64,000 bases of DNA from Streptomyces sp. NBC_01276. GTDB taxonomy: Bacteria > Actinomycetota > Actinomycetes > Streptomycetales > Streptomycetaceae. Each line of letters starts with the position of its first letter. Position 1 is the first letter of the stretch. A model generated the notes under the pieces. That model was not told the DNA's origin, did not search any database, and saw nothing but the letters and a program-made list of their open reading frames with translations. The stretch lies in the NCBI RefSeq assembly GCF_041435355.1, contig NZ_CP108442.1, forward strand, positions 7,252,501 to 7,316,500, in the 5' to 3' direction. The position numbers and the translations under genes are program-made. Positions 16,348 to 25,975 of the stretch are shown here, piece after piece.

Positions 16348-17573
16348 CCACCCCCGAGCCCCAGCCCGTCTACCTCGGCGGCCCCCGCTTCCAGACCGAA
16401 CCCACCGAGCTGTACCGGGAAATGCGCCGTGACCACGGCGCCGTCGCCCCGGTCGTCCTCGACGGCGACGTCCCGGCCTGGCTGGTCCTCGGCTACCGCG
16501 AACTCCACCAGGTCACCAGCGACCCCCAGCTCTTCTCGCGCGACTCCGACCTGTGGAACCAGTGGGACCGCATCCCCGCCGACTGGCCCCTGCTCCCGAT
16601 GATCGGCCGCAAGCAGCCGTCCATCCTCTACACCGTCGGCGAACGCCACCGCGAACGCGCCGCCGTGATCTCCGACGCCCTGGAGGCCGTGGACCCCTTC
16701 GAACTCAAGGGCCACGCCGAACGCTTCGCCGACGAGCTGATCGACCAGCTGTGCGGCAGGGGCGAGTGCGACATCGTCGGCGAGTACGCCATGCTCCTTC
16801 CGCTGCGCGTCCTCGCCCGCGTCTACGGCTTCTCCGACGCCCAGGGCCCCGGCCTCGTCACCGCCATGAACGACATGATCAACGGGCGGGAGGGCGCCCT
16901 GGACGGCCAGCGCCACCTCGGCGAGTCGATGTACGCGCTGCTCGCCGCCAAGGCCGCCGAACCCGGTCACGACGTCGCCTCCCGGATGCTGGCCAACACC
17001 GCCGGCTTCACCCTCGACGAGGTCGCCCAGGACCTGATGGTGATGATGGCCGCCGGCCACCAGCCCACCGCGGACTGGATCGGCAACTCGCTGCGCCTGA
17101 TGCTCACCGACGACCGGTTCGCCGCCTCCCTGGCCGGCGGCCGCCACAGCGTCGGCGAAGCCATGAACGAAGTGCTCTGGGAGGACACCCCGACCCAGAA
17201 CGTCGCCGGCCGCTGGACCACCCGCGACACCAAGCTCGGCGGACAGCGCATCGGCAGCGGCGACCTGGTCCTGCTGGGCCTGGCCGCCGCCAACGGCGAC
17301 CCGAACGTCCGCACCGACGCGGGCGCCCTCACCGGCGGGAACAACGCCTTCTTCTCCTTCGGCCACGGCGAACACCGCTGCCCCTTCACGGCCCAGGAGG
17401 TCGCCGAGGTCATCGCGCGGACCGGCATCGAGGTCCTCCTCGACCGGCTCCCCGACGTCGACCTGGCCGGCCCCGCCGAGGAGCTCACCCGGCGCCCCTC
17501 GCCGTGGCTGCGCGGACTGACCGCGCTCCCCGTGACCTTCACTCCCACCCCCGCTCTTGGAGCCACCCGATGA
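16344..17573 (+). CDS. Cytochrome P450, CYP157-like, lacking the EXXR motif
   Basis: A 409-residue P450. The heme loop is intact (FFSFGHGEHRCPF, Cys 346). The K-helix motif that is normally ExxR reads EVLW at residues 276-279, so the Arg is replaced by Trp. The I-helix reads AAGHQPTAD instead of AGxET. Loss of EXXR is the known signature of the Streptomyces CYP157 family, which sits beside CYP154 genes in conservons. It starts with a GTG overlapping the cvnD stop and ends with an ATGA overlap to the next P450. Whether it is a monooxygenase, an electron-transfer partner or a regulatory protein is open. Confidence 0.92.
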   Translation: MTTPEPQPVYLGGPRFQTEPTELYREMRRDHGAVAPVVLDGDVPAWLVLGYRELHQVTSDPQLFSRDSDLWNQWDRIPADWPLLPMIGRKQPSILYTVGERHRERAAVISDALEAVDPFELKGHAERFADELIDQLCGRGECDIVGEYAMLLPLRVLARVYGFSDAQGPGLVTAMNDMINGREGALDGQRHLGESMYALLAAKAAEPGHDVASRMLANTAGFTLDEVAQDLMVMMAAGHQPTADWIGNSLRLMLTDDRFAASLAGGRHSVGEAMNEVLWEDTPTQNVAGRWTTRDTKLGGQRIGSGDLVLLGLAAANGDPNVRTDAGALTGGNNAFFSFGHGEHRCPFTAQEVAEVIARTGIEVLLDRLPDVDLAGPAEELTRRPSPWLRGLTALPVTFTPTPALGATR

Positions 17574-18817
17574 CCTGCCCGATCGACCACACCGGCCCCG
17601 CCCCCCTCGTCCTCGACCCGTTCGTGGCCGACCTCGACGCCGAGAGCGCCGCCCTGCGCGCCGCGGGCCCGCTGGTTCCCGTCGTGCTGCCCGGCGGCGT
17701 CGGCGTGTACGCCGTCACGCACCACGCCGAGGCCAGGAGACTGCTCACCGACCCCAGAGTGGTCAAGGACATCAACGTGTGGGGGGCCTGGCAGCGCGGC
17801 GACATCCCCCTGGACTGGCCGCTGATCGGCCTCGCCAACCCCGGCCGCTCCATGCTCACCGTCGACGGCGAGGAGCACCGCCGCCTGCGCACCCTGGTCG
17901 CCCAGGCCCTGACCGTGCGCCGGGTGGAGAAGCTGCGCGCCGGCATCGAGGCCCTGACCTCGGAGATGCTCGACAAGCTGGCCACCCTCCCGGCCGGCGA
18001 GAGCGTCGACCTGAAGGCGCACTTCGCCTACCCGCTCCCGATGAACGTCATCAGCGAGCTGATGGGCGTCGACGCCGCCGAACACCCCCGGCTCAAGGCG
18101 CTCTTCGAGAAGTTCTTCTCCACCCAGACCCTGCCCGAGGAGGTCCCCCGGATGATGGCGGACCTCGGCGCGCTCTTCTCCCGCATCGTGGAGTCCAAGC
18201 GCGAGACCCCGGGCGACGACCTCACCAGCGCCCTGATCGCGGCCTCCGAGGACGGCGACCACCTCAGCACCGAGGAGATCACCAACACCCTCCAGCTGAT
18301 GGTCGCCGCGGGCCACGAAACCACCATCAGCCTGATCGTCAACGCCGTCGTCGCCCTGGAGACCCACCCCGAACAGCGCGCACGCGTCCTCGCGGGGGAG
18401 GTCCCCTGGGAGAACGTCATCGAGGAGACCCTGCGCTGGTCCACCCCGACCTCGCACGTCCTCATCCGCTTCGCCACCGAGGACATCGAGGTCGGCGACC
18501 GGATCCTGCCGAAGGGGGAGGGCCTGATCGTGTCCTTCGGCGCCCTGGGCCGCGACGAGGCCCAGCACGGCGAGACCGCGGGGGAGTTCGACATCACCCG
18601 CACCCCCAACCGGCACATCTCCTTCGGCCACGGCCCGCACGTCTGCCCCGGCGCGGCCCTGTCCCGCCTGGAGGCCCTGGTGGCCCTGCCGGCCCTCTAC
18701 GCCCGCTTCCCGGACCTGAGCCTGGCCGTCGGCCGCGCGGAGCTGCGCAACAAGCCGATCCTGACCCAGAACGACCTCCACGACCTGCCCGTGAGGCTCT
18801 CTGCTACCACGGTCTGA
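17570..18817 (+). CDS. Cytochrome P450, CYP154-like
   Basis: A 415-residue P450 with all classical motifs: I-helix AAGHETT (about 246-252), K-helix EETLRW with ExxR at 286-289, and heme loop SFGHGPHVCPG with Cys 359. It should hydroxylate an unknown substrate with electrons from ferredoxin and ferredoxin reductase, neither of which is encoded nearby. Its position right after a CYP157-like gene in a conservon fits the CYP157-CYP154 pairing known in Streptomyces. It starts at the ATG overlapping the previous stop and is the last gene of the run. Confidence 0.94.
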   Translation: MTCPIDHTGPAPLVLDPFVADLDAESAALRAAGPLVPVVLPGGVGVYAVTHHAEARRLLTDPRVVKDINVWGAWQRGDIPLDWPLIGLANPGRSMLTVDGEEHRRLRTLVAQALTVRRVEKLRAGIEALTSEMLDKLATLPAGESVDLKAHFAYPLPMNVISELMGVDAAEHPRLKALFEKFFSTQTLPEEVPRMMADLGALFSRIVESKRETPGDDLTSALIAASEDGDHLSTEEITNTLQLMVAAGHETTISLIVNAVVALETHPEQRARVLAGEVPWENVIEETLRWSTPTSHVLIRFATEDIEVGDRILPKGEGLIVSFGALGRDEAQHGETAGEFDITRTPNRHISFGHGPHVCPGAALSRLEALVALPALYARFPDLSLAVGRAELRNKPILTQNDLHDLPVRLSATTV

Positions 18818-18875
18818 CCCGGGATACCACCACCAGCTGACGCCGGGTGACCGGCCGCGGACTAGATTCGGCGTC

Positions 18876-20045
18876 ATGAACACCACACGCCGCCGCACCG
18901 CGGCCGCCGCCGCCCTGTTAGCCCTGCTGCTGCCGCTCCCGATCACAGCCGCCTCCGCCGCGCAGGCGGCACCGGCCGCTTCGGAAGCCCAGCGCGCGGC
19001 GCTCGAACTGCCGTCGGCCACCGGCCGGTTCGCGGTCGGCCAGGAGGACCTCCACCTGGTCGACCGCAGCCGGACCGATCCCTGGGCCCACTCCGGGCCA
19101 CGCGAGCTGATGGTCACCCTGCGCTATCCGGCGCAGCGCGGCACCGGGCGCGCACCCGCGCCGTACCTGAGCACCGAGGAAGCCCGCCTGATCCTCGCCG
19201 ACAGGGACCTGGACAAGGTCATCGACCCGGCGGTCTTCGCCGCCACCCGGGCGCACGCCCGCACCGACGCCCGGCCCGTCCGGGGCCGCTACCCGCTCGT
19301 CGTCCTCTCGCCCGGCTTCACCGTCCCGCGCGCCACCCTCAGCTCCCTCGCCGAGGAGATCGCCTCCCGCGGCTACGTGGTGGCCGCCGTCGACCACGCG
19401 TACGAGAGCGCCGCCACCGCCTTCCCGGGCGGCCGCATCCTCACCTGCCTGGCCTGCGACCAGACCCAGGGCCCCGGCGGCCGCGAGGCCGTCACCGAGG
19501 TCCGCGCCCGCGACACCTCCTTCCTGCTCGACCGCCTGACCGGGCGTCATCCGGCCTGGAAGAACGCGGATCTCATCGATCCGTCCCGCATCGCCATGGC
19601 CGGCCACTCCATCGGCGGAGCCACGGCCCTGCCCGCGATGGCAGCCGACCCGCGGATCCGCGCGGGCATCGACATGGACGGCACCCTGCCCGAGCCCTAC
19701 CCGGCGGCGGGCATCGGCGGCCGGCCCTTCATGCTGCTGGGCTCCGCCGCCAGCGTGCCCGGGGACGCCCCCGGCAGCTGGTCCGGCCCGTGGCCGCACT
19801 TCGACGGCTGGAAGCGCTGGATCACCCTCGACGGCACCGACCACTTCGGAGCGACCGACTTCCCGGCCCTGCGGGACCAGCTCGGCCTGCCCCACCCCGA
19901 GGCCCCCCTCGCCGGATCCCGCGCCGTCGAGCTGACCCGGCGCTACGTGACGGCCTTCCTGGACCTCCACCTCAAGGGACGGCCCGCCCCGGCCCTCGAC
20001 GGACCCTCCGCCGAAGCGCCCGAAGCCCGCTTCCACAACCCGTGA
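18876..20045 (+). CDS. Secreted alpha/beta hydrolase (PAF-acetylhydrolase/lipase-like)
   Basis: A 389-residue exported hydrolase. A signal peptide covers about residues 1-32 (Arg-rich start, Ala/Leu core). The catalytic triad can be placed at Ser 245 in GHSIGGA, Asp 268 in DMDGTLP and His 323 in DGTDHF. An oxyanion-type LSPGF motif occurs at about 144-148. The shape resembles platelet-activating-factor acetylhydrolase isoform II and Streptomyces lipase/cutinase-like enzymes acting on esters outside the cell. Two Cys (about 191 and 194) may form a disulfide. A strong hairpin follows the gene. Confidence 0.92.
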   Translation: MNTTRRRTAAAAALLALLLPLPITAASAAQAAPAASEAQRAALELPSATGRFAVGQEDLHLVDRSRTDPWAHSGPRELMVTLRYPAQRGTGRAPAPYLSTEEARLILADRDLDKVIDPAVFAATRAHARTDARPVRGRYPLVVLSPGFTVPRATLSSLAEEIASRGYVVAAVDHAYESAATAFPGGRILTCLACDQTQGPGGREAVTEVRARDTSFLLDRLTGRHPAWKNADLIDPSRIAMAGHSIGGATALPAMAADPRIRAGIDMDGTLPEPYPAAGIGGRPFMLLGSAASVPGDAPGSWSGPWPHFDGWKRWITLDGTDHFGATDFPALRDQLGLPHPEAPLAGSRAVELTRRYVTAFLDLHLKGRPAPALDGPSAEAPEARFHNP

Positions 20046-20107
20046 ACGGCCCGCCGCACCGAGGAGCGGTGAGCGGACCGGCGGAATCGGCGCGGTGACG
20101 CGGGACC

Positions 20108-20140
20108 GGGGTCCGGGAGCGGGCGATGCTCCCGGACCCC
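20108..20140. terminator. Bidirectional hairpin terminator
   Basis: A perfect 13-bp stem, GGGGTCCGGGAGC pairing with GCTCCCGGACCCC, has a 7-base loop. It lies between the hydrolase gene and the convergent anti-sigma gene. There is no U tract, as is common in Streptomyces. Confidence 0.8.
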
Positions 20141-20182
20141 GGCACGGCGGGCCCGAAGGCCCGCTTCCCGGGCGTGCCCCCG

Positions 20183-20908
20183 CTACACCGGGACGGACAC
20201 GAACGTCCGGCCGGACTCGTTCTCCACCAGGACCTCCCTGACGTTCGCCGGGTCCACGGCCGCGGAGCCGTCCAGCGACGCCCCCTTGCCCTCACCGTGC
20301 TCGGCCGTGCCCACGACCCAGCCGCCCGCGGTGGAGCGCGTACCGTCCTTGGCGACCACCACCAGCCGGCACCGCTCGCCCGCCGGGATCCCGGTCACCG
20401 CCGCGTGCACCCGCACCCACTTCGCCGCGGGCGTCACCTGCACGTTCATCCGCGCCCCGGTGCCCCGGTCCGTCGCGGAGGCCACCCTGGTCCCCGGTAC
20501 GGGCGCCGAGGGCACCGCCGACGCGGTCGGGGACGGCGGCGGGGGCAGCGCCCCGACCTGCTCCCGGTCCCCGCCCAGCTGCGTTCCGGCCCAGAACACG
20601 GCCGCGAGCGACGCCGCCACGGCAAGACCCGCCAGCCCCACCCGGCGCCGCGCGGAGGCCGCCCGCTCCCCGCGCACCTGCCGCAGGGTCCGCTGGAGCA
20701 GCAGATCGCCGCCCTGCGGAGGCCCTTCGAGGAACGCCTCCTCGGGCACCTCGCCCAGTACGCCCTCCATCTCGCGCAACGCGGCCACCTCCTCACGGCA
20801 CCGCACACAATCGCCGACGTGCTCCTCGACACGCCGTACGTCGTCCTCGTCCAGGACACCGAGCACGTAAGGGCCGAGCAGTTCCTCCTCGTGCCGCTGC
20901 CGGTTCAC
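20183..20908 (-). CDS. Membrane anti-sigma factor with zinc-finger domain
   Basis: A 241-residue anti-sigma factor. The N-terminal cytoplasmic domain has the zinc-binding HVGDCVRC motif (His 30, Cys 34, Cys 37). One transmembrane helix follows at about 90-112 (GLAGLAVAASLAAVFWAG), then a Pro/Ser linker and an extracytoplasmic RskA-like domain. It should hold the ECF sigma factor encoded upstream until a signal leads to its release or cleavage. The GTG start at 20908 overlaps the sigma stop by GTGA, a typical arrangement for such pairs. Confidence 0.92.
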   Translation of the reverse strand: MNRQRHEEELLGPYVLGVLDEDDVRRVEEHVGDCVRCREEVAALREMEGVLGEVPEEAFLEGPPQGGDLLLQRTLRQVRGERAASARRRVGLAGLAVAASLAAVFWAGTQLGGDREQVGALPPPPSPTASAVPSAPVPGTRVASATDRGTGARMNVQVTPAAKWVRVHAAVTGIPAGERCRLVVVAKDGTRSTAGGWVVGTAEHGEGKGASLDGSAAVDPANVREVLVENESGRTFVSVPV

Positions 20909-21507
20909 GCCACCACCTCCCGCAGTCCGCCGGGCTGCTGGGGCGGCCGGCCTGATCGTCTGTTCCCGGCGCCGTCCCCGGTGCCGTCCGCGAACACCTC
21001 GCGCAGGGCCTTGAGCGCGTAGTGCGAGCGGGATTTGACCGTACCGGCGGGAATGCCGAGGCGGTCTGCGGTCTCGGCCACACTGCGCTCGCGGTAGTAC
21101 AACTCCGTCAGCACGTCCCGGTGTTCCGGCGTCAGCCGGTCCAGCGCGCCGAGCACCGTCATGGTGTCCACCACCGCGTCCGCGTGGTCCCCCTCGACCG
21201 GGGGAGCGGCCGCAGCACCGGAGACCTCCGGCGGCCGGGCGGCCTTGGCGCGGTACCGGTCCGTGATGATGTTGCGGGCCACCGTGAGCAGCCAGCCGCG
21301 CACCGAGCCCTTCCCGTTGACCAGGACCTCGGAATGCCTCCAGGCCCGGATCAGCGTCTCCTGCACGACGTCCTCGGCGGCGGCCCGGTCCCCGGTCAGC
21401 CGGGTGGCGTACGCGAGCAGGGCGTTGCCGTGCTCCTCGTAGACCGACCTGATCAGTGCCTCGTCGGTCGAGCCCCGCCGAGTGCGGGGCCACAGTGGTC
21501 CGGCCAT
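20905..21507 (-). CDS. ECF RNA polymerase sigma factor
   Basis: A 200-residue ECF sigma factor. Region 2 covers about residues 15-85 (RSVYEEHGNALLAYATRLTG, EDVVQETLIRAWR, GWLLTVARNIITDRYR) and region 4 about 118-172 (LTPEHRDVLTELYYRERSVA, GIPAGTVKSRSHYALKAL). It is cotranslated with a zinc-finger anti-sigma factor of the RskA type, so it resembles SigK/SigL-like systems that respond to envelope or redox stress. The target promoters cannot be predicted from this window. Confidence 0.95.
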   Translation of the reverse strand: MAGPLWPRTRRGSTDEALIRSVYEEHGNALLAYATRLTGDRAAAEDVVQETLIRAWRHSEVLVNGKGSVRGWLLTVARNIITDRYRAKAARPPEVSGAAAAPPVEGDHADAVVDTMTVLGALDRLTPEHRDVLTELYYRERSVAETADRLGIPAGTVKSRSHYALKALREVFADGTGDGAGNRRSGRPPQQPGGLREVVA

Positions 21508-21591
21508 CTCACCCTCTCCGTCCGCCTGGTGTTACCTGGTGCGGTCGGAACACGCCCCGGGCGCACGTCCGGTTCACGTGACGTACGTCAC

Positions 21592-22575
21592 TCAGGTCCG
21601 GCAGTCCCGTCCCTCGTTGAGGCAGGCGACGACCGCGTCCATCTGCGCGTCCGTCATCACGTCGACGAACATCGCGTGGTCGGTCCGCGGGCTGTGCCGC
21701 TGCTCCGGGAAGGAATCCAGCGCGATCGGCACGCCCGGGGCCACCGCGTAGGCCAGCGACAGGCGCAGCTCGGGCACCGGGAAGGTGCCCTGCGGGCACA
21801 CGCCCCCCGGGGAGGGGAACAGCAGGTGGGAGCGGTGGTCGGGGGCGGTGGTGTCCAGCCCGTTCCAGCAGCTGGGGAAGACGAGCGTACGGGTGACCAG
21901 GGAGCCGGCCGGGCAGCGCGGGTAGTCGGTGGTGGACCGGTCGGGGAACCCCGAACAGCCCCAGCGGGCCCGGACGTCGGCGCGCGCCCCCGCCGTGTAC
22001 GCGACGGCGTCGCCGGTCATCGCGCGCAGGAACCGGGGCATCGGAACCACCTTGCTCACCGGGCTGCCGCGGAACTCCACGGTCACGGAGGCCTCGGGCA
22101 GGATCTCCCCGGTGTTGCCGTGCCCGGCCGAGTGTTCGTGCGCCCCGCTCCCCGGGCGGTCCACCCGGCGCAGCACCGGCCAGTAGTAGGTGGAGCGGTC
22201 GCCGCCCGCGCAGCTCGTGGCGGCCCCGGCGAGCGAGGCGTCGGTCGACAGGGCGTCCGTGGAGAGGTTCCCCACGTAGGCGTGGGTGTGGTGGGCGCCC
22301 GCCCGCAGTCCCGGCGAGACCACGAGGTTGTCCTCGTTCCAGTGGCCCTCCTCGTTGCGCCCGCAGTCCACCGTCACCGAGCCGGGCGAGCCCGCGGCCC
22401 CGGCCGGGGCGGGCCCCCGCGGGCCGGGTGCGACCTCGCGTATGTCCACGGTGGCGCCCGCCACGGAGGTCTGACGGGATCCGGCCGCCCGGGTGGCGCC
22501 CAGCACGGCGGCCGTCAGCCCGGTGCCCAGCACCAGGCAGACGAGCAGCGCCAGCAGTCGGTGTTCGTTGCCCAT
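21592..22575 (-). CDS. DUF1996 secreted protein
   Basis: A 327-residue protein with an N-terminal signal or anchor (HRLLALLVCLVLGTGLTAAV). The body is a DUF1996 domain, recognisable by HHTHAYVGNL, WNGLDTTAPDHRSHLLFPS and CPQGTFPVPELRL. DUF1996 proteins are exported, common in actinomycetes and fungi, and of unknown function; the many His and acidic residues suggest metal or carbohydrate contact. The ATG at 22575 is used; a GTG nine bases upstream is also possible. It lies 84 bases downstream of the sigma gene start but is not part of that operon by order. Confidence 0.88.
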   Translation of the reverse strand: MGNEHRLLALLVCLVLGTGLTAAVLGATRAAGSRQTSVAGATVDIREVAPGPRGPAPAGAAGSPGSVTVDCGRNEEGHWNEDNLVVSPGLRAGAHHTHAYVGNLSTDALSTDASLAGAATSCAGGDRSTYYWPVLRRVDRPGSGAHEHSAGHGNTGEILPEASVTVEFRGSPVSKVVPMPRFLRAMTGDAVAYTAGARADVRARWGCSGFPDRSTTDYPRCPAGSLVTRTLVFPSCWNGLDTTAPDHRSHLLFPSPGGVCPQGTFPVPELRLSLAYAVAPGVPIALDSFPEQRHSPRTDHAMFVDVMTDAQMDAVVACLNEGRDCRT

Positions 22576-22814
22576 GGCGGTCACGGTTGCCGGTGCCCGG
22601 CACGGCCGTCAACCGGGCATCCCTACGAGGGCCGGCGCCGCGGCTCGTACGGGTCGTACGGCATCGCGGCTCAGGGCGCCGGCCCCTCCCCGGCGCGGAG
22701 CGGTCCGTGCCCCGGAGCCGCCCTCCGTCCCGCGCCCCACGGGCACCGGGGCCCCGGTGAGTTGGCCCGTCCGGTCCTTGTCGGGCCGCACCCGGGCCGC
22801 GCAGAGTTTGCCGT

Positions 22815-23561
22815 ATGACACCGGAAGAGCTCCTGCACTCCCTGGCCCGCACCCGCGTCTCCCTCGACGGCGAGGAGGTCACCTACTGGTGGTCCGGCGA
22901 CGTCCATTCCTGGGCCCCCGGCGAGCCCTACCGCCGCCTCTTCGGCTTCGAGGGCGTCAACGTCGCACGCCTGGAGACCGAGAACGCCGAGGACGGCGGG
23001 GCCGGCGGATACCGCATGCTCTCCCGGGAGGCGGCCTTCTACCTCGACCCGGGCACGCGCGAGATCCTCGAGACCTGGCAGGGCAAGACCGTCGTCCACG
23101 TCTGGAACGACCCGGCCAACCAGAGGTGGCGGCCCTTCCCCGTCCCCCGGACCGAACTCGGCGACCAGGTCTGCTTCAGCCTGGAGATCCCCCTCTCCTA
23201 CCCCTCCCCGCTGCCCGTGGCCGACTACCCGCTGAACTCCGCCGACGACACCTACCGGGCCCTGGAACTCTTCCAGTTCTTCACCCCCGCCGCCGCCCTC
23301 GCGGGCGACGCCCCGAGCGTGCCCGCCACCATGTCCTGGACCCGCCAGTCGCCCTGGCTGCCCTGGATGGAGCAGGGACAACGCCCCGGCGGCCTCACCT
23401 TCCACTGCCGCGGCGTGAAACTCGGCTCCTACGCCGAGGTGCCCGAGCGCACCCGCGCGTACATCGCGGCCCGCCACCCCGAGTTCGCCCGCGCCCCCGA
23501 GAAGTGGACCGAGCCGAACGAGACCAGCTGGACCCACTTCCGCAGGCTCAACCCCAGGTGA
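22815..23561 (+). CDS. DUF1838 family protein
   Basis: A 248-residue cytosolic protein matching the DUF1838 pattern: an N-terminal VYWWSGDVHSW-like segment (TYWWSGDVHSWAPGEP), FGFEGVNVAR, and SREAAFYLDPGTREILETWQ (the Y-L-D-P-x-T-x-E-x-L-x-x-W core). The C-terminal half is Trp-rich (SWTRQSPWLPWMEQG). It has no signal peptide. Function is unknown for the family. It is divergent from the DUF1996 gene, with 239 bases between the starts. Confidence 0.88.
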   Translation: MTPEELLHSLARTRVSLDGEEVTYWWSGDVHSWAPGEPYRRLFGFEGVNVARLETENAEDGGAGGYRMLSREAAFYLDPGTREILETWQGKTVVHVWNDPANQRWRPFPVPRTELGDQVCFSLEIPLSYPSPLPVADYPLNSADDTYRALELFQFFTPAAALAGDAPSVPATMSWTRQSPWLPWMEQGQRPGGLTFHCRGVKLGSYAEVPERTRAYIAARHPEFARAPEKWTEPNETSWTHFRRLNPR

Positions 23562-23930
23562 CCCGCGGCGTCCCCGGGGCGCGGCGGGGGAGGGGACGGG
23601 GCGGGGGAGGGGGGGCCGACAGGGTCCGGACAAGGGTTTTCCCCGTATCGGGTTCACCCCCGCGTTGCCTACTGTCTGCCCACCGGCGATCTTCCGCATC
23701 CCGAACGGCCCCCGCACCAACCCCACATGGTGTGAAGCCCTACGCGGACGCGCGGATCGCGGGTACGCAGTTGTCCGGTCCCACCGTCGCGGCCGGACGA
23801 CGCGGCGTGCGGCGGCGGCCGGAGCGGGCCTGACCAGCCCGCCCCCGGCGCCGCGGCCGCCGATCACCTCCCACACTGCACCGACCGGCCGCTCCGGCCT
23901 GCCCGGAACCGGCCCGCGAAGGGGAACACC
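23562..23930. other. Intergenic leader of the subtilase gene
   Basis: A 369-base stretch without a gene I can support. It begins with a G-rich run (23580-23620). An AAGGGG ribosome site lies about eight bases before the subtilase GTG. Open frames here are Arg/Pro-rich with poor codon bias. I see no convincing promoter hexamers. Confidence 0.5.
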
Positions 23931-25742
<1,812 letters not shown>

Positions 25743-25810
25743 CCGGTCCAGGTCCTCGACGGAGCCCCCCAACTCCGTTCTGACGGACCGATGGTACGGA
25801 CCAAATCCCA

Positions 25811-25856
25811 GCACGCGGGCCTGCCGGTACCTCCCGTACCGGCAGGCCCGCCGTGC
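25811..25856 (+). terminator. Intrinsic terminator after the subtilase gene
   Basis: A 20-bp hairpin with one bulged base: GCACGCGGGCCTGCCGGTAC pairs with GTACCGGCAGGCCCG plus CGTGC around a 5-base loop, followed by TTTC. Confidence 0.8.
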
Positions 25857-25975
25857 TTTCCTGTCCACCCACTGAATTCTGCGTCACAATCCGGGTCCGT
25901 CCGGCGGCTGACCTCGTATTGTCGCGTCTCACAGGAAAGGCACAGAACTGGGGCGCGAAAGGCTGGTGGCTGTGC

